A stretch of DNA of 35,975 nucleotides from NCBI GenBank assembly GCA_017483235.1, contig JAFULE010000154.1:1-35975 (forward strand), in the 5' to 3' direction. Both the position numbers and the translations under genes were made by a program. The notes beneath the pieces were generated by a model. It searched no databases. It was given only the letters and a program-made list of their open reading frames with translations, and was not told where the DNA came from. Each line of letters starts with the position of its first letter. The stretch's first letter is position 1. The stretch is from Faecalibacterium sp. (GTDB taxonomy: Bacteria; Bacillota; Clostridia; Oscillospirales; Ruminococcaceae). Shown one piece after another: positions 16,083 to 23,711 of this stretch.

Positions 16083-16135
16083 AAAAAAGGCGGCCGCCGG
16101 TTGAACCGCCAAAGGGCAGTTGCAGCGGCGGCCGC
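16083..16135 (-). terminator. Intra-operon terminator-like hairpin between esterases 2 and 1
   Basis: GCGGCCGCCG (16090-16099) pairs with CGGCGGCCGC (16126-16135); the loop holds a small GGTT/AACC helix. On the minus strand the stem is followed by CCTTTTTT, a good U-tract. It should lower transcription of the three downstream genes. Confidence 0.7.
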
Positions 16136-16149
16136 ACAATAGCCTGATC

Positions 16150-17163
16150 TTACTTGTTCTTACGGATGTAACGGGCACGCTCCCAGAAGTCGACACACTC
16201 CTGAATGGAATCGTAAACCATATCCAGCATACGGCTGTAGTGCAGGAAGGCGTGCATGATGCCCTCGTACACGTGCAGCTCTACGGTGTGGCCATGCTCG
16301 TACAGCATTTCGTACAGGCAGACGCAGCCGTCCTTCAGGGGGTCGGCGCCGCCAACGGCGATGAAGGTGGGTGCAATGCCCCAGCTCAGGTCGTTGTTCA
16401 TGGTAACATCGTAGTAGGGGCTGGTCAGCTGATCCTCGCGGATGAAGCTCTTGTTGTAGTTGTTGTGGGCCATCACGGGCTTGTCGAACACCAGCTCGTC
16501 AAACTCGTTGCCCCACAGACGGGTGGAGGTGCCGTCGTTGATGCCGGGCACGGCGTAGTACAGCAGCGCCGCGCTGATGTAGTCGGTCTCGTTGTACTCG
16601 TTGCGCAGGTAGACCATGGTAGCCAGGCTGATGACCGAACCGCCCGAGTCGCCGCACAGGGCGATGTCGTTGCCGTCCAGGCCGTACTCGGCGCCATGCT
16701 CGTGGAAGTAACGGGTCACGGCCACGTTTTCCAGAATCTGGCTGGGGAAGCCGGCTTCGGGGGCCAGCTTATAGTTCACGCCGATGACGCAGGCGCCGGA
16801 CTTGTCGGCCAGAATGCGCATGATGCGGCTGTGGGTGTCGTTGTCACCGCAGACATAGCCGCCGCCGTGGTTGAAGATGATGATGGGCATGCCCTTCTGC
16901 ACCACGGGGTAGTGCAGGCGCACGTTGACCTGACCATGGGGGCCGCCGGGGATCCAGATGTCCTCGGTCTTTTCCATCTGGGGGCCGCCCTCGTTCCACC
17001 AGCTGCGCTCTTCCTTGTACCACTCGCGGTACTCTTCAATGCCTTCGGGGCTGGTCCATTCGCCGCGCATGGGGTTGGTCTTCTTCCACTCTTCCACGCG
17101 CTCGACGACCTTGCGCATCTGAGGGGTGATCTTGTGCATGTAGTTGTACTTATTTACCAGCAT
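16150..17163 (-). CDS. HSL-type alpha/beta hydrolase, paralog 2
   Basis: A 337-residue cytoplasmic esterase. The triad is visible as S173 in CGDSGGSV, D274 in GGADPLKDG and H304 in GIMHAFLHY, with the oxyanion loop HGGGYVCGD at residues 99-107. The unusual N-terminal cap (NKYNYMHKITPQMRKVVERV) is nearly the same as in paralog 3 and clearly related in paralog 1. In the nucleophile elbow SGG replaces the SAG seen in the other two copies, and Tyr replaces Asp after HGGG, suggesting a shifted acyl or leaving-group preference. AGGAGG precedes the start. Middle gene of the triplicate. Confidence 0.9.
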   Translation of the reverse strand: MLVNKYNYMHKITPQMRKVVERVEEWKKTNPMRGEWTSPEGIEEYREWYKEERSWWNEGGPQMEKTEDIWIPGGPHGQVNVRLHYPVVQKGMPIIIFNHGGGYVCGDNDTHSRIMRILADKSGACVIGVNYKLAPEAGFPSQILENVAVTRYFHEHGAEYGLDGNDIALCGDSGGSVISLATMVYLRNEYNETDYISAALLYYAVPGINDGTSTRLWGNEFDELVFDKPVMAHNNYNKSFIREDQLTSPYYDVTMNNDLSWGIAPTFIAVGGADPLKDGCVCLYEMLYEHGHTVELHVYEGIMHAFLHYSRMLDMVYDSIQECVDFWERARYIRKNK

Positions 17164-17243
17164 AATAATATCCTCCTGCTGTTTTTTCTGCCCGGGCTTT
17201 TCCAGCGGCCCGGTACAGTTTGTTCCTTGATTGTGCGGGGCGG

Positions 17244-18260
17244 TTACTTGTTTTTCTTGATGTAGCGGGCGCGCTCGATAAAGTCGGCGGCCTCCTGCAG
17301 GGAATCATACACCACGTCCATCATGCGGCTGTAGTGGATGAAGGCGTGCATCACGCCCTCGTAGATGCTCATGCTGACGGTGTGGCCGTGCTCGTACAGC
17401 ATTTCGTACAGGGTCACGCAGCCGTCCTTCAGCGGGTCGGCGTCGCCCACTGCGATAAAGGTGGGTGCGATGCCCCAGCTCAGGTCGTTGTTCATCAGCT
17501 GGTCATAGTAGGGGCTGTCCAGCTGGTCCTCGCTGATCCAGCCGGGGTTGAAGTTTTTATGGGCCATCACCGGCTTGTCGAACACCAGCTCGTCAAACTC
17601 GTTGCCCCACAAACGCACCGAGGTACCGTCCTTCATGGCGCCGCAGCCGGCATAGTACAGCACAACAGCGGTCAGGTAGTCGGTTTCGTTGTACTCGTTG
17701 CGCAGATACAGCATGGTGCTCAGGCAGTGGATGGAACCGGCCGAGTCGCCGCACAGGCTGATGTCGTTGCCATTCAGGCCGTACTGGGCGCCGTTCTGGT
17801 GGAAGTAGCGCACGGTGTGCACCACCTCTTCGATCTGGCTGGGGAAGCGGGCCTCGGGCGACAGCTTATAGTTCACGCCGATGACACAGCAGCCGGTTTT
17901 GTCGGCCAGAATGCGCATGATGCGGCTGTGGGTGTCGTTGTTGCCGCACACATCGCCGCCGCCGTGGCTGTACACCAGAATGGGCATATTCTCCTGCACA
18001 ACGGGGTAATGCAGCCGCACGTTCACCTGCCCGTTGGGGCCGCCGGGGATCCAGATGTCCTCGGTTTTTTCCATCTGGGGGCCGCCCTCGTTCCACCAGC
18101 TGCGCTCTTCGATGTACCACTGGCGGTATTCTTCAATACCCTCCATCGAGTCCCAGCTGCCGCGCATGGGGTTGCCCTTCTTCCACTCCTCCACCCGCTC
18201 GACGACCTTGCGCATCTGAGGGGTGATCTTGTGCAGGTAGTTATACTTGTTGACGATCAT
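17244..18260 (-). CDS. HSL-type alpha/beta hydrolase, paralog 3 (operon leader)
   Basis: A 338-residue esterase and first gene of the five-gene operon. It has HGGGDVCGN, the nucleophile in CGDSAGSI, the acid in GDADPLKDG and the histidine in GVMHAFIHY. The cap region NKYNYLHKITPQMRKVVERV and the core closely match paralog 2, pointing to a recent duplication, whereas paralog 1 is older. The start at 18260 follows AAGGAGG; an upstream in-frame ATG at 18335 has no ribosome site. The leader and promoter lie at 18261-18420. The substrate is probably a small ester of a plant or host compound, which is inference. Confidence 0.9.
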   Translation of the reverse strand: MIVNKYNYLHKITPQMRKVVERVEEWKKGNPMRGSWDSMEGIEEYRQWYIEERSWWNEGGPQMEKTEDIWIPGGPNGQVNVRLHYPVVQENMPILVYSHGGGDVCGNNDTHSRIMRILADKTGCCVIGVNYKLSPEARFPSQIEEVVHTVRYFHQNGAQYGLNGNDISLCGDSAGSIHCLSTMLYLRNEYNETDYLTAVVLYYAGCGAMKDGTSVRLWGNEFDELVFDKPVMAHKNFNPGWISEDQLDSPYYDQLMNNDLSWGIAPTFIAVGDADPLKDGCVTLYEMLYEHGHTVSMSIYEGVMHAFIHYSRMMDVVYDSLQEAADFIERARYIKKNK

Positions 18261-18391
18261 GGCAGAGTTTCCTCCTTTTATAATAAAGAAAGCAGTGTTT
18301 CTTTGGTTACCTGTTGTTTTTGATGCAGCGGGCACGCCGCATCCGTTTGGGCACTTGTGTGCACTTTAACGTGAAAACAGCCTTTGATGTT

Positions 18392-18420
18392 ATTGTAAAT
18401 CCTTGCTTTGCAAGCGTCAA
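18392..18420 (-). promoter_or_regulatory. Promoter of the esterase operon with a palindrome in its spacer
   Basis: On the minus strand TTGACG (plus 18415-18420), a 17-bp spacer and TACAAT (plus 18392-18397). The spacer holds CTTGC-TTT-GCAAG (18402-18414), a possible operator. The leader from here to the first gene is about 125 nt with no riboswitch-like fold recognised. Confidence 0.6.
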
Positions 18421-18483
18421 TGTGCCCAAAGCAAAATCGGCCTTTTCACGGTATTGTAAAGAAAATAACAAGCAATTTGCACA

Positions 18484-18521
18484 AAACGCACCCGCGGCTT
18501 TTCGGGGCCGCGGATGCGTTT
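18484..18521 (-). terminator. Terminator of the DUF169 gene
   Basis: AAACGCA-c-CCGCGGC (18484-18498) pairs with GCCGCGG-a-TGCGTTT (18507-18521), with one internal mismatch; the minus strand continues TTTTGTGC. It lies 23 nt after the stop of the DUF169 gene and isolates it from the esterase operon. Confidence 0.7.
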
Positions 18522-18543
18522 TACGTAAAAGCTTATTGCAATG

Positions 18544-19314
18544 TTACTTCAGGTCCACATGGCTGCCGACCTCGGCGGCCATCTCCTGCCAGTGGGCCAT
18601 GCGGCGGGCCAGCTCTGCTTTGCTTTCGGCATCGTCGCGGAAGGCGATCAGGGTCCAGTCCATATTCTCCAGCGCATAGAAGAACTCGGGGATCTTCTGG
18701 AACGGCACCGAGATCATGCGCAGGCCGGCCGGGTAGGCGTGGCGGCGCTTGAGGCCGTGGTAGAAGCCGGTGGTGATGTGATTGGCCTTGCCGGTGATGA
18801 TGGGGTAGGCATACATCCACGCGCAGCTGATGACCGGCGAGGACTTGGACTCCCACAGATCGCCCGACACCCAACTGGTGGCGCGCATGATGATGTCCGC
18901 CTGAGGCAGATCGGCCACAAAGAACAGCAGATCGGGGTCAAAATCGCAGGCGGAAACCGGGGCAAACTGCACATAGCGGATGGTGCCCGGCTCCAGAATG
19001 GGCAGCTGCTGGTACAGCTGGCGGCAGCCCATGGGGGTCTGGTAGCAGCCAAAGTCGTAGCCGGCCTGGCCGCTGGCGGTAACCGGGGGCTTGTCGATCA
19101 TGCCCATGGCCATTTTGCCGTAGCACTGGTCGTCTTCCACCTGCATGTAAAAATTCTTGCCGGTGTCCTGCGCGTATTTGACAAACTGGCAGAAGGCGCA
19201 GGACGGGCCGTCGTAATGGGGCACATCCGGCTTTTCGAAGCACATTTTTACTGCAACGGCGGGGTAAGTAAGGCCAAGCTTTTCGATCAGTTCTTTTGCT
19301 TTTGCAGACAGCAT
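18544..19314 (-). CDS. DUF169 (COG2043-like) protein
   Basis: A 256-residue protein matching the DUF169 pattern. The N-terminus has AVAVKMCFEKPDVPHYDG, followed by a cysteine-rich stretch with GPSCAFCQFV and QVEDDQCYGK, a GYDFGCYQTPMGCRQ loop and the central RYVQFAPVSACDFDPDLL. Several cysteines are conserved-looking, which suggests a metal or cofactor site. No signal peptide or membrane helix. The biochemical role of the family is not established; in anaerobes it often lies beside transport and redox genes. AAAGGAG precedes the start at 19314. A strong terminator stands between it and the TRAP genes, so expression depends on read-through or an unseen promoter. Confidence 0.8.
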   Translation of the reverse strand: MLSAKAKELIEKLGLTYPAVAVKMCFEKPDVPHYDGPSCAFCQFVKYAQDTGKNFYMQVEDDQCYGKMAMGMIDKPPVTASGQAGYDFGCYQTPMGCRQLYQQLPILEPGTIRYVQFAPVSACDFDPDLLFFVADLPQADIIMRATSWVSGDLWESKSSPVISCAWMYAYPIITGKANHITTGFYHGLKRRHAYPAGLRMISVPFQKIPEFFYALENMDWTLIAFRDDAESKAELARRMAHWQEMAAEVGSHVDLK

Positions 19315-19333
19315 AATACAGGGCTCCTTTCGT

Positions 19334-19379
19334 AAAAAAGCAGGGCGGGGCTGCCTGCCACACACAGGCAGCCCCGCCC
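19334..19379 (-). terminator. Terminator at the end of the TRAP operon
   Basis: GGGCGGGGCTGCCTG (19343-19357) pairs with CAGGCAGCCCCGCCC (19365-19379), followed on the minus strand by TGCTTTTTT. A 15-bp GC-rich stem with U-tract lies between dctM and the DUF169 gene. Confidence 0.85.
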
Positions 19380-19408
19380 CCGGCAAGGAATATTATACCA
19401 GAAAAAGA

Positions 19409-20701
19409 TCAGGCTTTCAGCGAATTTAGCAAATCGGGCAGGAACGTGGAGATTTCGGGCACAAAGCCAATGATGACCAGCGAGATGATCAGGCCCAGCA
19501 GGAAGGGCAGGGCCGCCTTGACGATTTTGTCCATCGAAAGGCCGGTCAGTGACGAAGCCACAAACAGGTTGGCGGCCACCGGCGGGGTGACGAAGGCGAT
19601 GGCCAGGGCAACCACCATGACGATGCCGAAGTGCAAGGGGTTCAGACCCACCTGTGCACCAACCGCCAGCAGAACCGGCGAGAAGATGACGATGGCGGGG
19701 GTGGTCTGGATGAACATGCCAATGATGAACAGGATCACATAGATGATGCTCATGATGACATAGTAGTTGGTGGAGATAGAGGCGAAGAACTCGCTGATGG
19801 CGGTGGTCACGTTCATGTAGGCAAACACGGTGCCCAGCGCGGTGGCGGGGGCCACGGTAAGCATCAGGCCGCCGTTGAAGGTCATGTTATCGGCAAAGAT
19901 CTTCCACAGGCTTTTCAGGGTAAAGGCCTTGTAGATGAAGCAGCCCACAAACAGGCCGTACACGGTGGCCACCACAGCAGCCTCGGTGGCGGTGAAGATA
20001 CCGCTGTAAATGCCGCCCAGAATGATGACCGGCATCAGAATGGCCCACTTGGCATCCCACAGGGCAGAAAGGAATTCCTTCATCGAGAACTTCTGGGTGC
20101 CCTTCCAGCCGTTTTTCTTGCTGATAAAGTAGTTAAACAGCATCAGGATCACGCCGATCAGCAGGGCGGGGATGAAACCAGCCATGAACAGATCGCCGAT
20201 GGACTCGTTGTTGGTAACAGCATAGATGACCATGGGGTAGCTGGGCGGCACGATGATGCCCAGACCGCCGGCGCAGGCCACCAGACCGGCTGCATAGTAC
20301 TTATTGTAGCCAGCACGGATCATTTCGGGGATCATGATGGCGCCAATGGCGGCACAGGTGGCAGGGGCCGAGCCAGACACCGCGCCAAAGAACATGCAGG
20401 CCAGAACGGTGACCATGCCCAGCGAGCCGGTAACGTTGCCCACGATGCTGTTGGCCAGACGAACCAGACGCTTGCTGAGGCCGCCCACGTCCATGATGGT
20501 GCCCGAGATCATAAAGAACGGAATGGCCAGCATGGTAAAGCTGCCGGCGCCGGAATACAGGCACTGCAGAATGGAGGCCATCGAGGTGGAAACACCGCCG
20601 CTGAGGATGACCAGCATGCAGGGGATGATCAGGCACAAGCCAATGGGCACGCCGATCATCATCAGAATTGCCAGAGAGCCAAACAAAATTGCAACATGCA
20701 T
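19409..20701 (-). CDS. dctM: TRAP transporter large permease subunit
   Basis: A 430-residue DctM-type membrane protein with about 12 hydrophobic helices. It forms the sodium-driven translocation channel for a carboxylate delivered by the binding protein. Typical segments include MISGTIMDVGGLSKRLVRLA, GAVSGSAPATCAAIGAIMIP and the late FVTPPVAANLFVASSLTG. Its ATG overlaps the stop codon of dctQ as TGATG, so the small and large permease subunits are translationally coupled. The gene is last in the dctP-dctQ-dctM operon and followed by a strong terminator. Substrate depends on the DctP partner; TRAP systems mostly carry C4-dicarboxylates, keto acids, sugar acids or aromatic acids. Confidence 0.95.
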   Translation of the reverse strand: MHVAILFGSLAILMMIGVPIGLCLIIPCMLVILSGGVSTSMASILQCLYSGAGSFTMLAIPFFMISGTIMDVGGLSKRLVRLANSIVGNVTGSLGMVTVLACMFFGAVSGSAPATCAAIGAIMIPEMIRAGYNKYYAAGLVACAGGLGIIVPPSYPMVIYAVTNNESIGDLFMAGFIPALLIGVILMLFNYFISKKNGWKGTQKFSMKEFLSALWDAKWAILMPVIILGGIYSGIFTATEAAVVATVYGLFVGCFIYKAFTLKSLWKIFADNMTFNGGLMLTVAPATALGTVFAYMNVTTAISEFFASISTNYYVIMSIIYVILFIIGMFIQTTPAIVIFSPVLLAVGAQVGLNPLHFGIVMVVALAIAFVTPPVAANLFVASSLTGLSMDKIVKAALPFLLGLIISLVIIGFVPEISTFLPDLLNSLKA

Positions 20702-21279
20702 CAGACTTTGCCCTCCTTTTCACGCAGCGCGGCAGCCTCGGCTTCCAGCGCTTCAATGTCGATGGCAGGCTTGGAGGCGCCCAGCTCTTTGGGGGATTCC
20801 TTGCTGAGGCGGATGATGTTGAACACCAAGCGCACGCAGGCCAGCACCAGCATGACCGGAACGATCATGTACAGCAGGTTGCGGGGGATGCGCAGCAGCG
20901 AGGTTTTGCTTTTGCCCAAAGAGGGGATCAGCTTATCGACATAAATATAAGCAACGTACAGGTTGAAGAGGATAAAGATCACATCGCTGATCATCAGCAT
21001 GACCTTTTTGGCCACAAAAGGCACCGCTTCCAGCAAAGCGTCGATGCGCAGATGCTTGCGCTTGGTAACTGCCGAAGATACGCCGCAGTACACCATGCCA
21101 ACGAACATGGCGCTGGACAGCTCTTCGGTCCAGGTAAAGGAGTGGTTCAGCACAAAGCGGCTGAACACCTGCAGGGTCAGCAGGATCATGATCAGGATAA
21201 ACAGCACCGTGCCGATGTACTCTTCAAAGTTGTTCAGCAGGTGGATCGCAAGTTCTTTCTTGCTTTTCTTCTCTTGCAT
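20701..21279 (-). CDS. dctQ: TRAP transporter small permease subunit
   Basis: A 192-residue DctQ-type protein with four hydrophobic helices: YIGTVLFILIMILLTLQVFS, a second around FTWTEELSSAMFVGMVYCGV, a third after FVAKKVMLMISDVIFILF and the last in MIVPVMLVLACVRLV. The FTWTEE segment is the family hallmark. A charged cytoplasmic tail of about 40 residues (ALEAEAAALREKEGKV at its end) is longer than usual. AAAGGAG precedes the start. It stabilises DctM and joins it to the binding-protein interaction. Confidence 0.93.
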   Translation of the reverse strand: MQEKKSKKELAIHLLNNFEEYIGTVLFILIMILLTLQVFSRFVLNHSFTWTEELSSAMFVGMVYCGVSSAVTKRKHLRIDALLEAVPFVAKKVMLMISDVIFILFNLYVAYIYVDKLIPSLGKSKTSLLRIPRNLLYMIVPVMLVLACVRLVFNIIRLSKESPKELGASKPAIDIEALEAEAAALREKEGKV

Positions 21280-21314
21280 AGAAAGAGATCTCCTTTCTTA
21301 AGGAAGTAAAATCG

Positions 21315-21352
21315 GTCTGCCGCAAAGCAGGCATTCCCGCTTTGCGGCAGAC
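21315..21352 (-). terminator. Intra-operon hairpin after dctP
   Basis: GTCTGCCGCAAAGC (21315-21328) pairs perfectly with GCTTTGCGGCAGAC (21339-21352); the minus strand continues CGATTTTAC, a weak U-tract. Such a stem after the binding-protein gene would stabilise dctP mRNA and reduce dctQM, giving excess binding protein. Confidence 0.7.
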
Positions 21353-21366
21353 AGTGGGGAACGCTT

Positions 21367-22446
21367 TTACTTGGCGGCGTCAACGGTGGCCATCAGTTCG
21401 TTCCACTTGTCGTCGCCCATCGACTTCTTGATGGTTTCCCAGGTGGGGGCAACCGCATCCTGGAAGGCGGCCATTTCGGCGTCGCTCAGCTCGTAGAACT
21501 TCATGCCGGCAGCTTCCAGCGTAGCCTGGGCTTCCTTCTCGGCCTCGGCCAAACGGGCGCGGCTCTGCTCGGTGGCGGCCTTGTTGGCGGCTTCCACAGC
21601 GGCCTTCTGCTTGTCGCTCAGGCTGTTGTAGAAGTCCACATTCATAAAGAACAGGGTGGTGGTGTAGCTGTGGCGGGTCAGGGTGCAGTACTGCTGCACC
21701 TCGTAGTACTTCTGCGAGTTGATGGTGGTCAGGGGGTTCTCCTGTGCGTCGACCATCTTGGTCTGCAGGGCGCTGAACAGCTCGCTGATGGACATGGGGG
21801 TAACCGAGCAGCCCAGATCCTCGAAGCTGGCGATCTGCACCGCGTCGGTCATGGTGCGGATCTTCAGGCCCTTCATATCGGCGGGGCTCTTGATCTCGCC
21901 CTTGGAGTTGGTCACATGGCGGTAGCCGATGTCGGCGTAGCACAGGGGGATAACATTCACTTCGTCCAGCACCTGCTGCTTCATGCCGTCGCCGAACTCG
22001 CTGTCCATCACGGCGTGCACCAGGCTGAAGTCGGTGTACAGATAGGGCACGTTCAGGGCGGCGAAGGCGTCGGTGTAATCGCCCCAGGAGCCGGTGTTCA
22101 GCTGGGACATTTCAAACGAACCGGTCAGCAGGCCGGACAGGGTGGCTTCGGTGCCGCTGGCCAGGGTGCTGCCGGGGTAGATCTCGATGGTGATGCTGCC
22201 GCCGGATTCCTTTTCACAGGTTTCTTTCCAGGTGTTGATGGCGATGGACATGGGGGTGTTGTTGCCCTTGATCTCGGCCTCGCTGACCGAGCTGGCCCAC
22301 TTGATGGTTACGGGCTTTTCTTCCACGGTACCGCCGCCGGAGGCTGCGGGCGCAGAGGAGGAAGAGCCGCCGCAGGCGGCCAGAACACCGGTAGCGGCCA
22401 CAGCGCCTGCGGCCATCAGGAACGAACGACGAGAGATCTTCTTCAT
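21367..22446 (-). CDS. dctP: TRAP transporter solute-binding lipoprotein
   Basis: A 359-residue DctP-type extracellular binding protein. The N-terminus combines a twin-arginine-like SRRSFLMAAGAV stretch with a lipobox (VLAACGG), so it is exported and lipid-anchored. Mature features include GLKIRTM, which holds the family's carboxylate-binding arginine, and AQENPL at the usual ligand-site position. The tail is helical. The start at 22446 is preceded by AAGGAG. First gene of the TRAP operon. Its ligand is probably an organic or sugar acid, given the dehydratase gene that shares its operator; this is inference. Confidence 0.94.
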   Translation of the reverse strand: MKKISRRSFLMAAGAVAATGVLAACGGSSSSAPAASGGGTVEEKPVTIKWASSVSEAEIKGNNTPMSIAINTWKETCEKESGGSITIEIYPGSTLASGTEATLSGLLTGSFEMSQLNTGSWGDYTDAFAALNVPYLYTDFSLVHAVMDSEFGDGMKQQVLDEVNVIPLCYADIGYRHVTNSKGEIKSPADMKGLKIRTMTDAVQIASFEDLGCSVTPMSISELFSALQTKMVDAQENPLTTINSQKYYEVQQYCTLTRHSYTTTLFFMNVDFYNSLSDKQKAAVEAANKAATEQSRARLAEAEKEAQATLEAAGMKFYELSDAEMAAFQDAVAPTWETIKKSMGDDKWNELMATVDAAK

Positions 22447-22539
22447 AACAATTCTCCTTCTTACTTGCAAATGCGAGCTTTGCTTTGCATTGATTTGTTG
22501 AACCGTACTTAACCCGGCCGCTCGGTAACAGTTGCCTAC

Positions 22540-22550
22540 CTGTTATACAG
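22540..22550. promoter_or_regulatory. GntR-type operator at the TRAP promoter (CTGTTATACAG)
   Basis: The plus strand reads CCTGTTATACAGG over 22539-22551; read on the operon strand it is CTGTATAACAG. It lies directly after the -10 box. The same core occurs at the regulator's own promoter and at the dehydratase promoter. Confidence 0.7.
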
Positions 22551-22552
22551 GC

Positions 22553-22581
22553 ATACTACCACACGCTTTTTTTGATTGCAA
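22553..22581 (-). promoter_or_regulatory. Promoter of the dctPQM operon
   Basis: On the minus strand TTGCAA (plus 22576-22581), a 17-bp spacer and TAGTAT (plus 22553-22558). The start point falls within the operator. The region 22582-22710 between the two divergent promoters is AT-rich, with no further feature seen. Confidence 0.7.
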
Positions 22582-22710
22582 TAGGATATGCTTTATTTTG
22601 TTAAATTTCCCAGAAAATTGTCGTTTTCGCTGTGTGAAATGAATAACAAGCAATCTTATCCCACACCGTATTTTTTGCCCCCCCGTTCATAAAAAAACTG
22701 CAAACAACCG

Positions 22711-22739
22711 TTGCAAAAGCTGTCATCTGCCTGTATAAT
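22711..22739 (+). promoter_or_regulatory. Promoter of the GntR-type regulator
   Basis: TTGCAA at 22711-22716, a 17-bp spacer and a perfect TATAAT at 22734-22739. Confidence 0.8.
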
Positions 22740-22757
22740 AGGATAAAAAGATGTCCA

Positions 22758-22770
22758 GTTGTATTACAAC
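22758..22770. promoter_or_regulatory. Palindromic operator GTTGTATTACAAC in the regulator leader
   Basis: A perfect 13-bp palindrome about 12 bp downstream of the expected start point and just ahead of the ribosome site. It fits the TNGT-n3-ACNA consensus for FadR-type GntR proteins and resembles the site type of the E. coli galactonate regulator DgoR. It implies autorepression. Confidence 0.8.
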
Positions 22771-22790
22771 TTGCCAGGAGGATGCATCCC

Positions 22791-23522
22791 GTGCCCAAAC
22801 TTCAACGTCAAAGCCTGACCGACCAGATCTTCGATTATGTACAGCAGAAGATCCTTTCCGGCGAATGGAAAGCCGGCGAAAAGATCCCGTCCGAAACCGA
22901 ACTGGCTGCCCAGCTGGGGGTAAGCCGCATGTCCATCCGCGCCGCGCTGCAGCGCTGCAATGCCATCGGCTTTACCGAAACAAGGGTGGGCGACGGCACC
23001 TATGTGCTGGATTTCAGCATGCAGACCTATTTTCGCACCCTGTTTGATTTTAACATTTTAGAGTCCAGCTACGAGCAGCTGAACGAATTCCGCATGATTC
23101 TGCAGATCGGCAGCATGCGGCTGGCGCTGCTGCGGGGCGATGACCTGACCGAGGACATTGCCGAGCTGGCCCGTATTACCGGCAAGATGGAGGCCTATCT
23201 GGCTGCCGGCAATTACGAGGCCTTTGCCGAAGAGGACTTCCAATTCCACCAGCGGGTGTGCAACCTTTCGCACAACACCTTTATCGCCTCGCTGTACGAA
23301 GCCATTTCCCAAAGCTTTTTCGATGCGGCCCGCGCCAACATGAACCACAGCATCAGCCACAATAAATCGTCGGATATGGTCATCCGGTTCCACCGCGACA
23401 TTCTGGACGGCCTGCGGGAAAAGGATCTGGACAAGTGCATTCGCACTGAGATCGCGGCTCTGCAGCGCAACTATCAGTATTACGGCAAGAAAGACCACGC
23501 CAACAAAATTCTGGTGCTGTGA
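22791..23522 (+). CDS. GntR-family regulator, FadR/FCD subfamily
   Basis: A 243-residue regulator. The N-terminal winged helix (SETELAAQLGVSRMSIRAAL within the first 50 residues) is followed by an all-helical FCD ligand domain. FCD metal-site residues are visible in EEDFQFHQRV (Asp and His) and in SDMVIRFHRDIL (His). FCD proteins sense organic acids such as sugar acids, lactate or dicarboxylates. I place the start at the GTG at 22791 because AGGAGG at 22776-22781 is nine nt away; the in-frame ATG at 22782 directly touches it. It lies divergent to dctPQM and upstream of a dehydratase gene, and all three promoters share its probable operator. Confidence 0.93.
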   Translation: MPKLQRQSLTDQIFDYVQQKILSGEWKAGEKIPSETELAAQLGVSRMSIRAALQRCNAIGFTETRVGDGTYVLDFSMQTYFRTLFDFNILESSYEQLNEFRMILQIGSMRLALLRGDDLTEDIAELARITGKMEAYLAAGNYEAFAEEDFQFHQRVCNLSHNTFIASLYEAISQSFFDAARANMNHSISHNKSSDMVIRFHRDILDGLREKDLDKCIRTEIAALQRNYQYYGKKDHANKILVL

Positions 23523-23544
23523 TCCCCCTATAAATACCCCAACA

Positions 23545-23589
23545 GCGGAAAGATTTGTAGCATCTGCCAAATCTTTCCGCCGTTTTTTT
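23545..23589 (+). terminator. Terminator of the GntR-type gene
   Basis: GCGGAAAGATTTG (23545-23557) pairs with CAAATCTTTCCGC (23568-23580), then CGTTTTTTT. It separates the regulator from the dehydratase, which has its own promoter. Confidence 0.9.
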
Positions 23590-23601
23590 ATTATTTGACC
23601 G

Positions 23602-23631
23602 TTGACAAAGGGCATTCGCATTTTGTAGTAT
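23602..23631 (+). promoter_or_regulatory. Promoter of the dehydratase gene
   Basis: TTGACA at 23602-23607, an 18-bp spacer and TAGTAT at 23626-23631. The -10 and following bases closely match the TRAP promoter. An overlapping TATACT at 23629-23634 is an alternative -10. Confidence 0.65.
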
Positions 23632-23633
23632 AC

Positions 23634-23644
23634 TTGTATAACAA
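23634..23644. promoter_or_regulatory. GntR-type operator at the dehydratase promoter (TTGTATAACAA)
   Basis: It lies at the same distance from the -10 box as the operator of the TRAP promoter. Aligning the two gives TAGTAT-n2-YTGTATAACAR, a shared promoter-operator module. Confidence 0.75.
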
Positions 23645-23711
23645 CCTGACAGCATCACTCGGATCAGTTTGCCTGCCTGACTTCGAATCTATGTTGAAAG
23701 GTGTGTTTTAA

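Noticed and set aside
16120..18323. Long plus-strand frames opposite the three esterases
   Set aside because: They repeat the same Val/His/Gly-rich shadow pattern as the duplicated genes below them, and lack ribosome sites and recognisable domains.
18261..18391. A riboswitch in the esterase leader
   Set aside because: No conserved riboswitch core or terminator/antiterminator pair could be drawn; only a short palindrome within the promoter spacer is present.
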